Shown here one piece after another: positions 1-5,521 of a DNA stretch of 5,864 nt. The translations under genes were made by a program, and so were the position numbers. Within the stretch, counting starts at the first letter, position 1; the number at the start of each line of letters is the position of its first letter. This DNA comes from Verrucomicrobiota bacterium (lineage in GTDB: Bacteria; Verrucomicrobiota; Kiritimatiellia; CAIQIC01; Lenti-01). The notes beneath the pieces were generated by a model, which was not told the DNA's origin, ran no database searches, and saw only the letters and a list, made by a program, of their open reading frames with translations. The stretch covers positions 1-5,864 of the forward strand of contig JAKLIL010000125.1 of the NCBI GenBank assembly GCA_022709625.1. Direction: 5' to 3'.

Positions 1-137
1 CGGTGAAGCGGCTGCGGGTCGAAGGCCGGCGTGTTTGGCTGGCGCCGGAGAATCCGGCCTATCGGCCCATCCCGGTCCGCGAAGACGCGAACCTCGTCGT
101 GTGGGGCGTGGTGGCGCACGCCATTCGCTCGTTTTGA
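1..137 (+). CDS. umuD: UmuD-type SOS peptidase, C-terminal end only (partial)
   Basis: This is the last 44 codons of a LexA/UmuD-family (S24) serine peptidase, read in frame from base 3 to the TGA at 135-137. The 5' part lies outside the window. Seen: the tail starts VKRL and continues with APENPAYRPI, then VVWGVVAHAI. By family knowledge, VKRL carries the catalytic lysine (LexA K156, UmuD K97), here encoded at 6-8, and the PENPAYRPI segment matches the end of the peptidase fold. The nucleophilic serine and the self-cleavage site are off the left edge, so activity cannot be judged. UmuD is cleaved with RecA filament help to UmuD', which joins UmuC in DNA polymerase V. UmuD is preferred over LexA because umuC follows after only 13 bases. 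Any SOS box would lie upstream of the window. Confidence 0.88.
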   Translation, partial: VKRLRVEGRRVWLAPENPAYRPIPVREDANLVVWGVVAHAIRSF

Positions 138-150
138 CGGAGGCCGCGCC

Positions 151-1485
151 GTGTTCGCCCTCGTGGATTGCAACAATTTCTACGCCTCTTGCGAGCGCGT
201 GTTCCGGCCCGCGCTCGAAGGCCGGCCGGTCGTCGTGCTGTCCAACAACGACGGCTGCGTCATCTCCCGCAGCAACGAGGCCAAGGCCCTCGGCATCCCG
301 ATGGCCGCGCCGTGGTTCAAGATCGAGGAACGCCTGCGCGGCTGCGGCGTGGCGGTCTGCTCGTCCAACTACGCGCTCTACGGCGACCTGTCGCGCCGCG
401 TGATGCAGGTGCTTGCCGGCTGCGCGCCCGCCCTCGAGACGTATTCCATCGACGAATGTTTCCTCGATTTCACCGGCCTGCCCGGCGACTTGACCGCGCG
501 CGGCCTGGACATCGCCCGCACCGTCCGCCAATGGACCGGCATCCCGGTCTCGGTCGGCATCGCCCCGACGAAGACGTTGGCCAAGCTCGCCAACCGCCTC
601 GCGAAGAAAGGGCGGAGCCCGGCCGGCCCCGCGCTGGAATGGGCGCGCCTGCCCAATCCGCAGGAAACGCTTGCGGGTATCGCCGTGGAGGACGTCTGGG
701 GCATTGCGAAACGCTGGGGCGCACGCCTGCGGGCGCTGGGCATCGCGCAGGCGCAGGCGCTGGCCGCGGCGGACCCGCGTCTCCTGCGGCGGGAATTCGG
801 CGTCGTCGTGGAGCGCATTTGCCGCGAGTTGCAGGGCGTTTCGTGCCTGCCGCTGGAACTGGTCCCGCCGCCGCGGAAGCAGATTCTGGTCTCGCGCAGT
901 TTCGGCGAACGCATCCGGAGTTTCGCGGAGCTGCGCGCGGCGGTTTCCGTCTTCGCGGCGCGGGGGGGGCGGAAATTGCGCACCCAGCGCCTGTGCGCCC
1001 AGGCCATCTCGGTTTTCCTGCACACCAGCCCGTTCGATGTTGTCGGTCCGCGCTACGCCAACGGCGCCATGCGGCCCCTCGATCCGCCCACCCGCGATTC
1101 CGGCCGCCTCATCCGGGCCGCCGTGGCCGGCCTGGAGGGGATTTTTCGCGCGGGCCTGGCTTACCAGCGGGCGGGCGTGCTATTGCTGGACCTCGTCCCC
1201 GCCGATGCCCGCCAAGGCGTGCTCTTTTCCGCGGTTCCCGGCGACGGCGCCCGCGCCGACCGGCTGATGGACTGTCTCGACGTCCTCAACCGCGTGCCCG
1301 GCCGCCCGGCGGTGCGCTACGCCGGCGAACTGCTCGGCGAACGGTGGCGGATGCGCCAGCGCCGGAAATCGCCCGCCTGCACCACGCGGTGGAGCGAACT
1401 GCCGGTGGTCCGGGCCGATGCCGCCTGCCTTTCGGTTGCCGCCGCCGGGCGCTCCGGCGTTTGCTTGCCGCGGATTTCGTTGTAG
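151..1485 (+). CDS. umuC: UmuC, Y-family DNA polymerase V catalytic subunit
   Basis: This 444-residue translesion polymerase copies past DNA damage together with UmuD'. The GTG at 151 is chosen because GGAGG (139-143) lies 7 bases upstream. It also puts the catalytic residues at the E. coli UmuC positions: D6 (in LVDCNNFYASCE), then D101 and E102 (in YSIDECF). Y11 is the steric-gate residue. The palm continues with SVGIAPTKTLAKLANRLAKK (134-153). A helix-hairpin-helix thumb region follows at about 179-215, and the little-finger domain at about 243-345. QGVLF (355-359) fits a beta-clamp binding motif. The C-terminal UmuC-specific (DUF4113-like) region ends in SPACTTRWSELPVV (407-420). About 24 residues after that have no counterpart in E. 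coli UmuC. The gene appears intact. It is the second gene of a umuDC operon and is expected to be LexA/SOS controlled, though no operator is visible here. Confidence 0.95.
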   Translation: MFALVDCNNFYASCERVFRPALEGRPVVVLSNNDGCVISRSNEAKALGIPMAAPWFKIEERLRGCGVAVCSSNYALYGDLSRRVMQVLAGCAPALETYSIDECFLDFTGLPGDLTARGLDIARTVRQWTGIPVSVGIAPTKTLAKLANRLAKKGRSPAGPALEWARLPNPQETLAGIAVEDVWGIAKRWGARLRALGIAQAQALAAADPRLLRREFGVVVERICRELQGVSCLPLELVPPPRKQILVSRSFGERIRSFAELRAAVSVFAARGGRKLRTQRLCAQAISVFLHTSPFDVVGPRYANGAMRPLDPPTRDSGRLIRAAVAGLEGIFRAGLAYQRAGVLLLDLVPADARQGVLFSAVPGDGARADRLMDCLDVLNRVPGRPAVRYAGELLGERWRMRQRRKSPACTTRWSELPVVRADAACLSVAAAGRSGVCLPRISL

Positions 1486-1494
1486 CTTTGTCTC

Positions 1495-1509
1495 CCGGCG
1501 GAGCGCCGG
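1495..1509 (+). terminator. GC hairpin just after umuC (possible weak terminator)
   Basis: A perfect 6-bp stem, CCGGCG and CGCCGG, encloses the 3-base loop GAG ten bases after the umuC stop. No T-run follows; the next bases are purine-rich and form the ribosome binding site of the next gene. It could slow or partly terminate umuDC transcription or protect the mRNA end, but it is not a standard intrinsic terminator. In a GC-rich genome a stem this short can arise by chance. Confidence 0.3.
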
Positions 1510-1535
1510 ACCGACAGGAAAAAAAGGAGTACGCC

Positions 1536-2321
1536 ATGAAAACATTCTGGATTCTGGGTTTCGCGGGGACCCTGGCCTTGGGCCAAGCCGCGCGCGCCGA
1601 AGTGCAGGCCAAAGACGTGGAATACCGGGACGGCGAAACGGCGCTGCAGGGCTATCTTGCGTGGGACGACGCGGTGGCCGGGCCGCGTCCCGGCGTGCTG
1701 GTGGCGCATGCCTGGATGGGATTGGGGGATTTCGAACGGCGCCGCGCGCGAGAATTGGCCGCGCTGGGCTATGCGGCCTTCGCCATCGACGTGTACGGCA
1801 AAGACGTGCGGCCCCAAAACGCGGAAGAAGCGGCCCAACTTTCGGGGTCTTACAAGGCCGACCGGGATTTGATGCGCAGGCGGGCGCAGGCCGGATTGGA
1901 CGAACTCGCGCGCCAGAAAATCTGCGCCGGCCAGCCGGTGGCGGCCATCGGCTATTGCTTCGGCGGCACCGTGGCGCTGGAATTGGCACGCAGCGGCGCG
2001 CCGCTGGCGGGCGTCGTCAGTTTCCATGGCGGATTGGCCACGCCCAACCCCGAAGACGTCCGCCAAATCAAGGCGCGGATTTTTGTTCTCCACGGCGCGG
2101 ACGATCCCTTGGTCCCGCCCGCCGAGGTTCAGGCCTTCCAGGACGAAATGCGAACGGCGGGCGTCGATTGGCAGTTCGTGGCCTACGGGGGCACAGTGCA
2201 TGCATTCACCGATCCCGCGGCAGGAAGCGATTCTTCCAAGGGCGTCGCCTACAACGCGGTCGCCGACCGGCGCTCGTGGCAGGCCATGCAAGCCTTTCTG
2301 GAAGAAGTGCTTCGTCCCTGA
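1536..2321 (+). CDS. Exported dienelactone hydrolase family protein
   Basis: This 261-residue alpha/beta hydrolase probably acts outside the cytoplasm. The ATG at 1536 has AGGAG (1525-1529) six bases upstream. The N-terminus is a signal peptide: MK, then a hydrophobic stretch to about residue 16, then ARA before E22 as the likely cleavage site. The mature part is a DLH domain. The nucleophile elbow is GYCFGG with Cys141, the acid is Asp190 in HGADDPLVP, and the base is His222 in GGTVHAFT. This is the Cys-Asp-His triad of dienelactone hydrolases rather than the Ser triad of most esterases. The length is normal for the family plus a signal peptide. Family members cleave lactones or esters, but the real substrate cannot be read from the sequence. 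No catabolic genes flank it, so a role in chlorocatechol degradation is unlikely. It sits 50 bases after umuC and may have its own transcript. Confidence 0.9.
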   Translation: MKTFWILGFAGTLALGQAARAEVQAKDVEYRDGETALQGYLAWDDAVAGPRPGVLVAHAWMGLGDFERRRARELAALGYAAFAIDVYGKDVRPQNAEEAAQLSGSYKADRDLMRRRAQAGLDELARQKICAGQPVAAIGYCFGGTVALELARSGAPLAGVVSFHGGLATPNPEDVRQIKARIFVLHGADDPLVPPAEVQAFQDEMRTAGVDWQFVAYGGTVHAFTDPAAGSDSSKGVAYNAVADRRSWQAMQAFLEEVLRP

Positions 2322-2341
2322 CGGATCTTTCCGCTCCGATT

Positions 2342-2362
2342 GCCTGCCGTGGCCGGGCTTTT
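2342..2362 (+). terminator. Weak intrinsic terminator-like hairpin after the hydrolase gene
   Basis: A 5-bp stem (GCCTG at 2342-2346 with CGGGC at 2354-2358, including one G-T pair) encloses a 7-base loop. It is followed directly by TTTT. It lies 20 bases after the hydrolase stop, which is the right place for a terminator. The stem is short and the T-run is only four bases, so function is uncertain. Confidence 0.35.
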
Positions 2363-2364
2363 AC

Positions 2365-2394
2365 TTGACTTGGCCGCGTGGGCTCGGCGACCAT
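2365..2394 (+). promoter_or_regulatory. Possible weak promoter before the Lys-rich gene
   Basis: TTGACT (2365-2370) matches five of six -35 consensus bases. With an 18-base spacer the best -10 is GACCAT (2389-2394), which is poor. The position fits: it follows the terminator-like hairpin and lies 39 bases before the ATG at 2433. This is the only promoter-like candidate in the gap, and it rests mainly on the -35 element and the location. Confidence 0.22.
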
Positions 2395-2432
2395 GCCCAT
2401 GGTTAGGGGAGCGCATTAGGCACCGAGGCGTT

Positions 2433-2942
2433 ATGGAAACGAACACCCTGAAACCTGCGGCGACCGGTCCATCCGGCGAAGTGCGGGCGGCGGAATTGCT
2501 CTACAAACTGGCGCTGAAAAAAGCCAAAAAGACCGATGCCGACGCCAAACGGCGCCGCAAAATCATGAAGGCCGCCAAAAAAGCGGCCAAACGCGCCAAG
2601 AAGGCCTATCGGCTGGCCAAGCGCGAACTGGCCATGGCCGAGCAATCCCTTGCGAACGCCAAGACCAGTCTGGCCAAATCCCTGCGCCCCGCGCAGGCCG
2701 CGGCTGTCAAGAGCGCCTACGCCGTGGCCAGCGCATCGTTGGTGCGCCGGCGCCAGTTGAAAGCCAAATCCGTCGCCACCAAGAAGGCAAAGAAGCCGGC
2801 CGCCAGTTCCAAGCCCAACGCGGTCCGCAAACCCAAATTCCGGAAACCTGCGCCGGTGGCGCCCGTCCCGCCGCCACCGCAGGAATTGCCGTCGCCGGTT
2901 GCGCCGAATGCCGAACCGAACGGGGTACCTTCGCCGTCGTGA
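2433..2942 (+). CDS. Lysine/alanine-rich histone H1-like basic protein
   Basis: This 169-residue protein is not assignable to a named family by eye. It has 28 lysines (about 17%) plus many arginines and alanines, and no Cys, His or Trp. Residues 17-85 read as a long, highly charged helix, probably coiled coil, with AKK/KKA repeats such as KAAKKAAKRAKKAYRLAKRE. Residues 104-138 are a second basic stretch with KKAKKPAA and KPKFRKPAP. The tail (139-169) is rich in proline with almost no charge. This composition resembles bacterial H1-like proteins (Hc1, AlgP type) that bind DNA or other polyanions; nucleic-acid or polyphosphate binding is inference. No signal peptide is seen. The ATG at 2433 follows GAGG (2425-2428) at a short 4-base spacing. 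The frame stays open upstream to a TTG at 2340, but that extension is not basic or helical and looks like non-coding sequence. It lies 13 bases before sixA and is probably co-transcribed with it. Confidence 0.72.
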   Translation: METNTLKPAATGPSGEVRAAELLYKLALKKAKKTDADAKRRRKIMKAAKKAAKRAKKAYRLAKRELAMAEQSLANAKTSLAKSLRPAQAAAVKSAYAVASASLVRRRQLKAKSVATKKAKKPAASSKPNAVRKPKFRKPAPVAPVPPPPQELPSPVAPNAEPNGVPSPS

Positions 2943-2955
2943 CGTGGGCCGAACC

Positions 2956-3462
2956 ATGAACCTGTACTTGTTGCGGCACGGCCAGGCGGGAGAACGCGGG
3001 GATGCGCGCTATCCCGACGATTCGCAGCGGCCGCTGACGCCCGAAGGCCGCCGCAAAATGCGACGCATCGCCGCCGGCATGCGCGCGTTGGATTTGGAAT
3101 TCGACGCGTTTTTGTCCAGCCCGTATCTTCGCGCGCGCCAAACCGCCGAAATCGCGGCGGCCGCATGCCACGCGACGGACAAACTTCAATTGGCCGACGA
3201 ACTCGCTCCGGACGGCGATGCCCGCCGCTTGATCGGCCTATTGCAGGCCAAGCATGCCGCCGCGGAAAACGTCCTGCTGGTAGGACACGAACCCTATCTG
3301 GGCCATCTCATCGGCGTTCTGCTGGTTGGCAAGGCCGGCCTGCCGGTGGGCTTGAAGAAAGGCGGGCTTTGCATGCTGTCGGTCGAGGCGCTGGCCTATG
3401 GCCCCTGCGCCGCGCTGGAATGGCTGCTGACGCCGCGCCAGTTGGTCAAACTCGGCGGCTGA
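2956..3462 (+). CDS. sixA: SixA-type phosphohistidine phosphatase
   Basis: This 168-residue protein is a short histidine-phosphatase-fold enzyme close to the usual SixA length (about 160). Seen: the LLRHGQAGE motif at 5-13 with Arg7 and the nucleophile His8; RPLTPEG (25-31) after a short acidic loop; SSPYLRARQTAE (54-65) with Arg59 matching the second conserved arginine; and LLVGHEPYLGHL (107-118) with His111 as the second catalytic histidine. SixA proteins remove phosphate from phosphohistidine on signalling proteins; in E. coli the reported targets are ArcB and the nitrogen PTS protein NPr. The target here is unknown, and no histidine kinase or PTS gene is in the window. The protein is cytoplasmic, with no signal peptide. 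The ATG at 2956 starts exactly at the conserved N-terminal strand. No clear Shine-Dalgarno sequence is present, so translation may be coupled to the Lys-rich gene ending 13 bases earlier. Confidence 0.9.
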   Translation: MNLYLLRHGQAGERGDARYPDDSQRPLTPEGRRKMRRIAAGMRALDLEFDAFLSSPYLRARQTAEIAAAACHATDKLQLADELAPDGDARRLIGLLQAKHAAAENVLLVGHEPYLGHLIGVLLVGKAGLPVGLKKGGLCMLSVEALAYGPCAALEWLLTPRQLVKLGG

Positions 3463-3495
3463 AGGCGATTCCGTGCGCGGCAAGGAGAGCTTGCT

Positions 3496-4245
3496 ATGAT
3501 TCGCTGGTTGGCATTGCCGGTCGCGGTGTTCTGCAGTCTGTGTACGGCCAAGGCGCAGGTGATCTACCAGGTACCCGAAAACGGCGACAAGATCGTCGGC
3601 GCCCGGGACGAGAATATCATGGCGGACGACATCCATTTCGGGACCGCCTCCATCATCCGCCTGGTTCGAATTCGGTTGGCTATCCGGGGCACTCAAACCT
3701 GCAAGCTGTGGCTGTTCGACGCGTTGAATAGTCCGCCTCTTCACGCGGCCGCGTTTACGAATGTCCCGGCGGCCAACGAGCGCGACATGTCCACCTACGA
3801 CATGCCGATGCTGGTGCAGGTGCCCCAGGATGTTTACGTGGGTTTCTCCGCGCAGGGCGATGGCTGGACGAACAAGGCGGATTTCTGGAGCCAAGGCGCC
3901 ACCGTTGATGTCGGCGTGGCGGACAACCCGGGGATTCACTATTACGGCCCCGTGACGGGCGAACAGTTGACCGCCAGTTTCAACATCGGTTCCCCCACCT
4001 ATGGCTGCCTGCAAATTTTCTACGAGCCCGTGCGGTTCGACGGGATCGAAGTGGCGACCGGCCAGTTGGGCCTGGCCATTTCCTCCCTGCCGCTACACGC
4101 CACGAACCGCCTGGAGCAAATCGATTCGTTGGGCGGTACGAACTGGGCGGAGGTGGAGACGCTGCCCTTGGGCGTCTCGAACTGCGCCTGGACTGCAACC
4201 AACGGCGCCGCGACCCGTGCCTTCTACCGGGTCATAAGCAGATAG
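3496..4245 (+). CDS. Secreted protein of unknown function with 'AFYRV' C-terminal tail
   Basis: The protein has 249 residues and I do not recognise a named domain. The ATG at 3496 follows AAGGAGA (3482-3488) at 7 bases. The N-terminus is a signal peptide: MIRW, a hydrophobic core, then AKA before Q21 as the likely cut site. The mature region is rich in Thr, Asn, Gly and aromatic residues with alternating hydrophobic stretches such as CKLWLFDAL (69-77) and PQDVYVGFSAQG (110-121), which suggests a beta-sandwich. The last 50 residues (TNRLEQID, TNWAEVETL, then ATRAFYRVISR) resemble the short repeat-like ends common in secreted proteins of Verrucomicrobiota and relatives, where 'TN..W' precedes a final FYR. 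That likeness is from memory, not a search. It starts 33 bases after sixA. A remnant of a similar tail lies about 95 bases downstream. A role at the cell surface or in the envelope is likely. Confidence 0.75.
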   Translation: MIRWLALPVAVFCSLCTAKAQVIYQVPENGDKIVGARDENIMADDIHFGTASIIRLVRIRLAIRGTQTCKLWLFDALNSPPLHAAAFTNVPAANERDMSTYDMPMLVQVPQDVYVGFSAQGDGWTNKADFWSQGATVDVGVADNPGIHYYGPVTGEQLTASFNIGSPTYGCLQIFYEPVRFDGIEVATGQLGLAISSLPLHATNRLEQIDSLGGTNWAEVETLPLGVSNCAWTATNGAATRAFYRVISR

Positions 4246-4307
4246 TGAAGCCGATGAGAAGACCGCCCGGCATCCCCACGGCGGCGGTGGCGGCATGGCG
4301 GCCCAAA

Positions 4308-4335
4308 AACTATAGTAGTTGCAAATACTATAGTT
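4308..4335. repeat. AT-rich perfect inverted repeat with two ACTATAGT octamers
   Basis: AACTATAGTA (4308-4317) and TACTATAGTT (4326-4335) are perfect reverse complements with an 8-base spacer (GTTGCAAA). Each arm contains the self-complementary octamer ACTATAGT (4309-4316 and 4327-4334), so the two octamers are also direct repeats 18 bases apart. The block is strongly AT-rich within GC-rich surroundings. It could be a paired operator for a dimeric regulator, a REP- or MITE-like element, or an RNA hairpin. No T-run follows, so a standard terminator is unlikely. Function is unknown. Confidence 0.7.
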
Positions 4336-4372
4336 CTCGACGGGTGCCTTCTATCGTGTCACAACCCGCTGA
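4334..4372 (+). pseudogene. Remnant of a second 'AFYRV' C-terminal tail
   Basis: In the frame ending at TGA 4370-4372 the sequence reads FSTGAFYRVTTR-stop. The upstream secreted protein ends TRAFYRVISR-stop. Over the last eleven codons the two stretches (4213-4245 and 4340-4372) share 23 of 33 bases by hand alignment, with several differences at third codon positions. The frame is closed by TAG at 4331-4333, inside the inverted repeat, so only about 12 codons survive and no gene body is present. It is best read as the 3' end of a lost paralogous gene. Chance is possible, but the match in sequence, stop placement and location makes that less likely. Confidence 0.55.
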
Positions 4373-4490
4373 TGACCGCTTATGGCTCTGGTTCCCGCCT
4401 AGCCAATCGGCGCATATCGTGTTGACACGGTCCTAGGCGCTCTTCAAGCTGATGCCGTTGAATATGGATTTGCATTGCACGACAAACACC

Positions 4491-4706
4491 ATGGTGGCGT
4501 TGGGGTTGCCATCCGGGGCCGAATGGATCGTCATTCTGGCCATCGCCGTTCTGGTTTTTGGCCGTCGGTTGCCCGAAATCGCCCGGAGCTTGGGGAAGAG
4601 CCTCACGGAGTTCAAAAAGGGGATCAAAGACATCGAGAAAGACGTAGCTCATCTTCCCGCCGAGGCCGCGAAGAAAGCGGCCGCGCCGCCCGGACAAAAC
4701 GATTAG
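4491..4706 (+). CDS. tatA: TatA/E-type subunit of twin-arginine translocase
   Basis: The protein has 71 residues from the ATG at 4491. It has the TatA layout: a short N-terminus, one membrane helix (about 11-24, EWIVILAIAVLVFG), the FG hinge (23-24), RRLPEIARSLGKSL (25-38) as the start of the amphipathic helix, F41 in TEFKKGIKD, and a polar Ala/Lys/Pro tail. E11 sits where TatA proteins carry a polar residue near the start of the membrane helix. TatA oligomers form the pore element through which folded proteins with twin-arginine signals cross the inner membrane. The start is uncertain: in-frame ATGs at 4452 (84 residues) and 4464 (80 residues) also exist, and none has a clear Shine-Dalgarno sequence. 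4491 gives the usual short N-terminus. A TatA/TatB distinction cannot be settled, but the short tail favours TatA. Its stop overlaps that of the convergent tatC. Confidence 0.9.
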   Translation: MVALGLPSGAEWIVILAIAVLVFGRRLPEIARSLGKSLTEFKKGIKDIEKDVAHLPAEAAKKAAAPPGQND

Positions 4707-5521
4707 GGTGGCGCCTCCGCCCCGTTCCGCTTGCGGCGCCGGAATCGGCAAACGGCGAGGCCGGCTTCAAACAGAATGTAGAGCGGCAGGGCCAGCGCGA
4801 TTTGGGAAAGAACGTCGGGCGGGGTGAAAACGGCCCCGACGAAAAACGCGGCCAGAAAAACGTATTTGCGGACCCGGCGCAGCTCCGCAATCGAGATCAA
4901 GCCGATCCGCTCGGCAAAAACGATGGCAATCGGGGTTTGAAACGCCAACCCGAACGCCAAGGCCAGCCAAAGGATGAAAGCGACCGTGGCATCGAGGCCG
5001 GGTTGGTAGGTCAGGTAATCGAGGCCTAAATCAAACCGCATGAAGAACTGGAATACCCACGGCGCAATGCCCAACAGCAAAAACAGCACTCCCGCGACGA
5101 ACAGCAGCGCGCTGGCGGGAGCCGCCAGGTAAACGAAACGGCGCTCCTGCGCATGCAGTCCCGCCGAGACGAAAGCCCACAATTGGTAGAATAGCCAGGG
5201 CGAACTGATCAGCAACGCCAGCACGAAGGACGCCTTCATATAGACCGCGAACGGCTCGGCCGGCTGGATCGCCTGGAGTCCGGCCGCGATGCCGGCGGAC
5301 CGCATCGCGTCCTCATAGGGCGACAGGATCAACCGCGCAAAGCCCTTGCCGACGCCCAACGAAACCGCAAAAGCCATGGCCAGTCCCAGCAGACCGAGGA
5401 ACAGCCGCCGGCGCAATTCCTCGAGGTGGCCGCCCAGCGGCATGCGGACCGTGCCCGCTTCGTCCGGCGGTTGCAACGGGGGGCGGGACGCGTCGGCCGA
5501 CGACGGGGGCGGGTTGGTCAT
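4703..5521 (-). CDS. tatC: TatC, twin-arginine translocase receptor subunit
   Basis: This 272-residue inner-membrane protein is the receptor for twin-arginine signal peptides. Six membrane helices are visible at about 41-58, 95-117, 131-157, 179-198, 219-234 and 239-256. Hallmarks are HLEELRRRL (32-40) before helix 1; FYQLWAFVSAGLHAQERR (111-128), with E126 matching E. coli E103; FGLAFQTPIAIV (190-201), with Q195 at the place of E. coli E170; and TPPDVLSQ (233-240), with D236 matching E. coli D211. The ATG at 5521 is chosen because it overlaps the stop of the upstream gene as ATGA, a common coupling arrangement; no other ribosome binding site is seen. The first 26 residues are a proline-rich leader lacking in E. 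coli TatC; an internal ATG at 5443 just before the conserved HLEELR block is an alternative start. The C-terminus ends in an Arg/Lys-rich cytoplasmic tail. The 3' end overlaps tatA by four bases. Confidence 0.95.
   Translation of the reverse strand: MTNPPPSSADASRPPLQPPDEAGTVRMPLGGHLEELRRRLFLGLLGLAMAFAVSLGVGKGFARLILSPYEDAMRSAGIAAGLQAIQPAEPFAVYMKASFVLALLISSPWLFYQLWAFVSAGLHAQERRFVYLAAPASALLFVAGVLFLLLGIAPWVFQFFMRFDLGLDYLTYQPGLDATVAFILWLALAFGLAFQTPIAIVFAERIGLISIAELRRVRKYVFLAAFFVGAVFTPPDVLSQIALALPLYILFEAGLAVCRFRRRKRNGAEAPP

Noticed and set aside
31..150. Upstream extension of the umuC frame to an ATG at 31
   Set aside because: This stretch encodes the end of umuD in another frame. The GTG at 151 has a strong ribosome binding site and places D6, D101 and E102 at family positions.
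962..969. Run of eight G in umuC as a possible frameshift or phase-variable tract
   Set aside because: The protein stays in frame and matches the Y-polymerase pattern on both sides (AARGGRKLR), so the gene is intact. In a GC-rich genome one G8 run is not enough to claim slippage control.
1317..2291. Long antisense open frame across umuC and the hydrolase gene
   Set aside because: It is opposite two well-supported genes, shows no recognisable motif, and is typical of spurious long frames in GC-rich DNA.
4271..4300. GC-rich CCAC...GTGG stretch as a terminator of the secreted gene
   Set aside because: The stem is only about four base pairs and is followed by an A-run on the coding strand, not a T-run.
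4245..4436. Small open frame across the gap after the secreted gene
   Set aside because: It runs through the inverted repeat and the tail remnant in the wrong frame, has no ribosome binding site, and encodes low-complexity sequence with no motif.
4422..4450. TTGACA (4422-4427) as the -35 of a tatA promoter
   Set aside because: The -35 is perfect, but no acceptable -10 lies 16-18 bases downstream (CAAGCT or near it). It may still be functional, but the sequence does not support a full promoter call.
4704..4760. Shared bidirectional terminator between tatA and tatC
   Set aside because: The genes overlap by four bases and no hairpin with T-run is visible at the junction.
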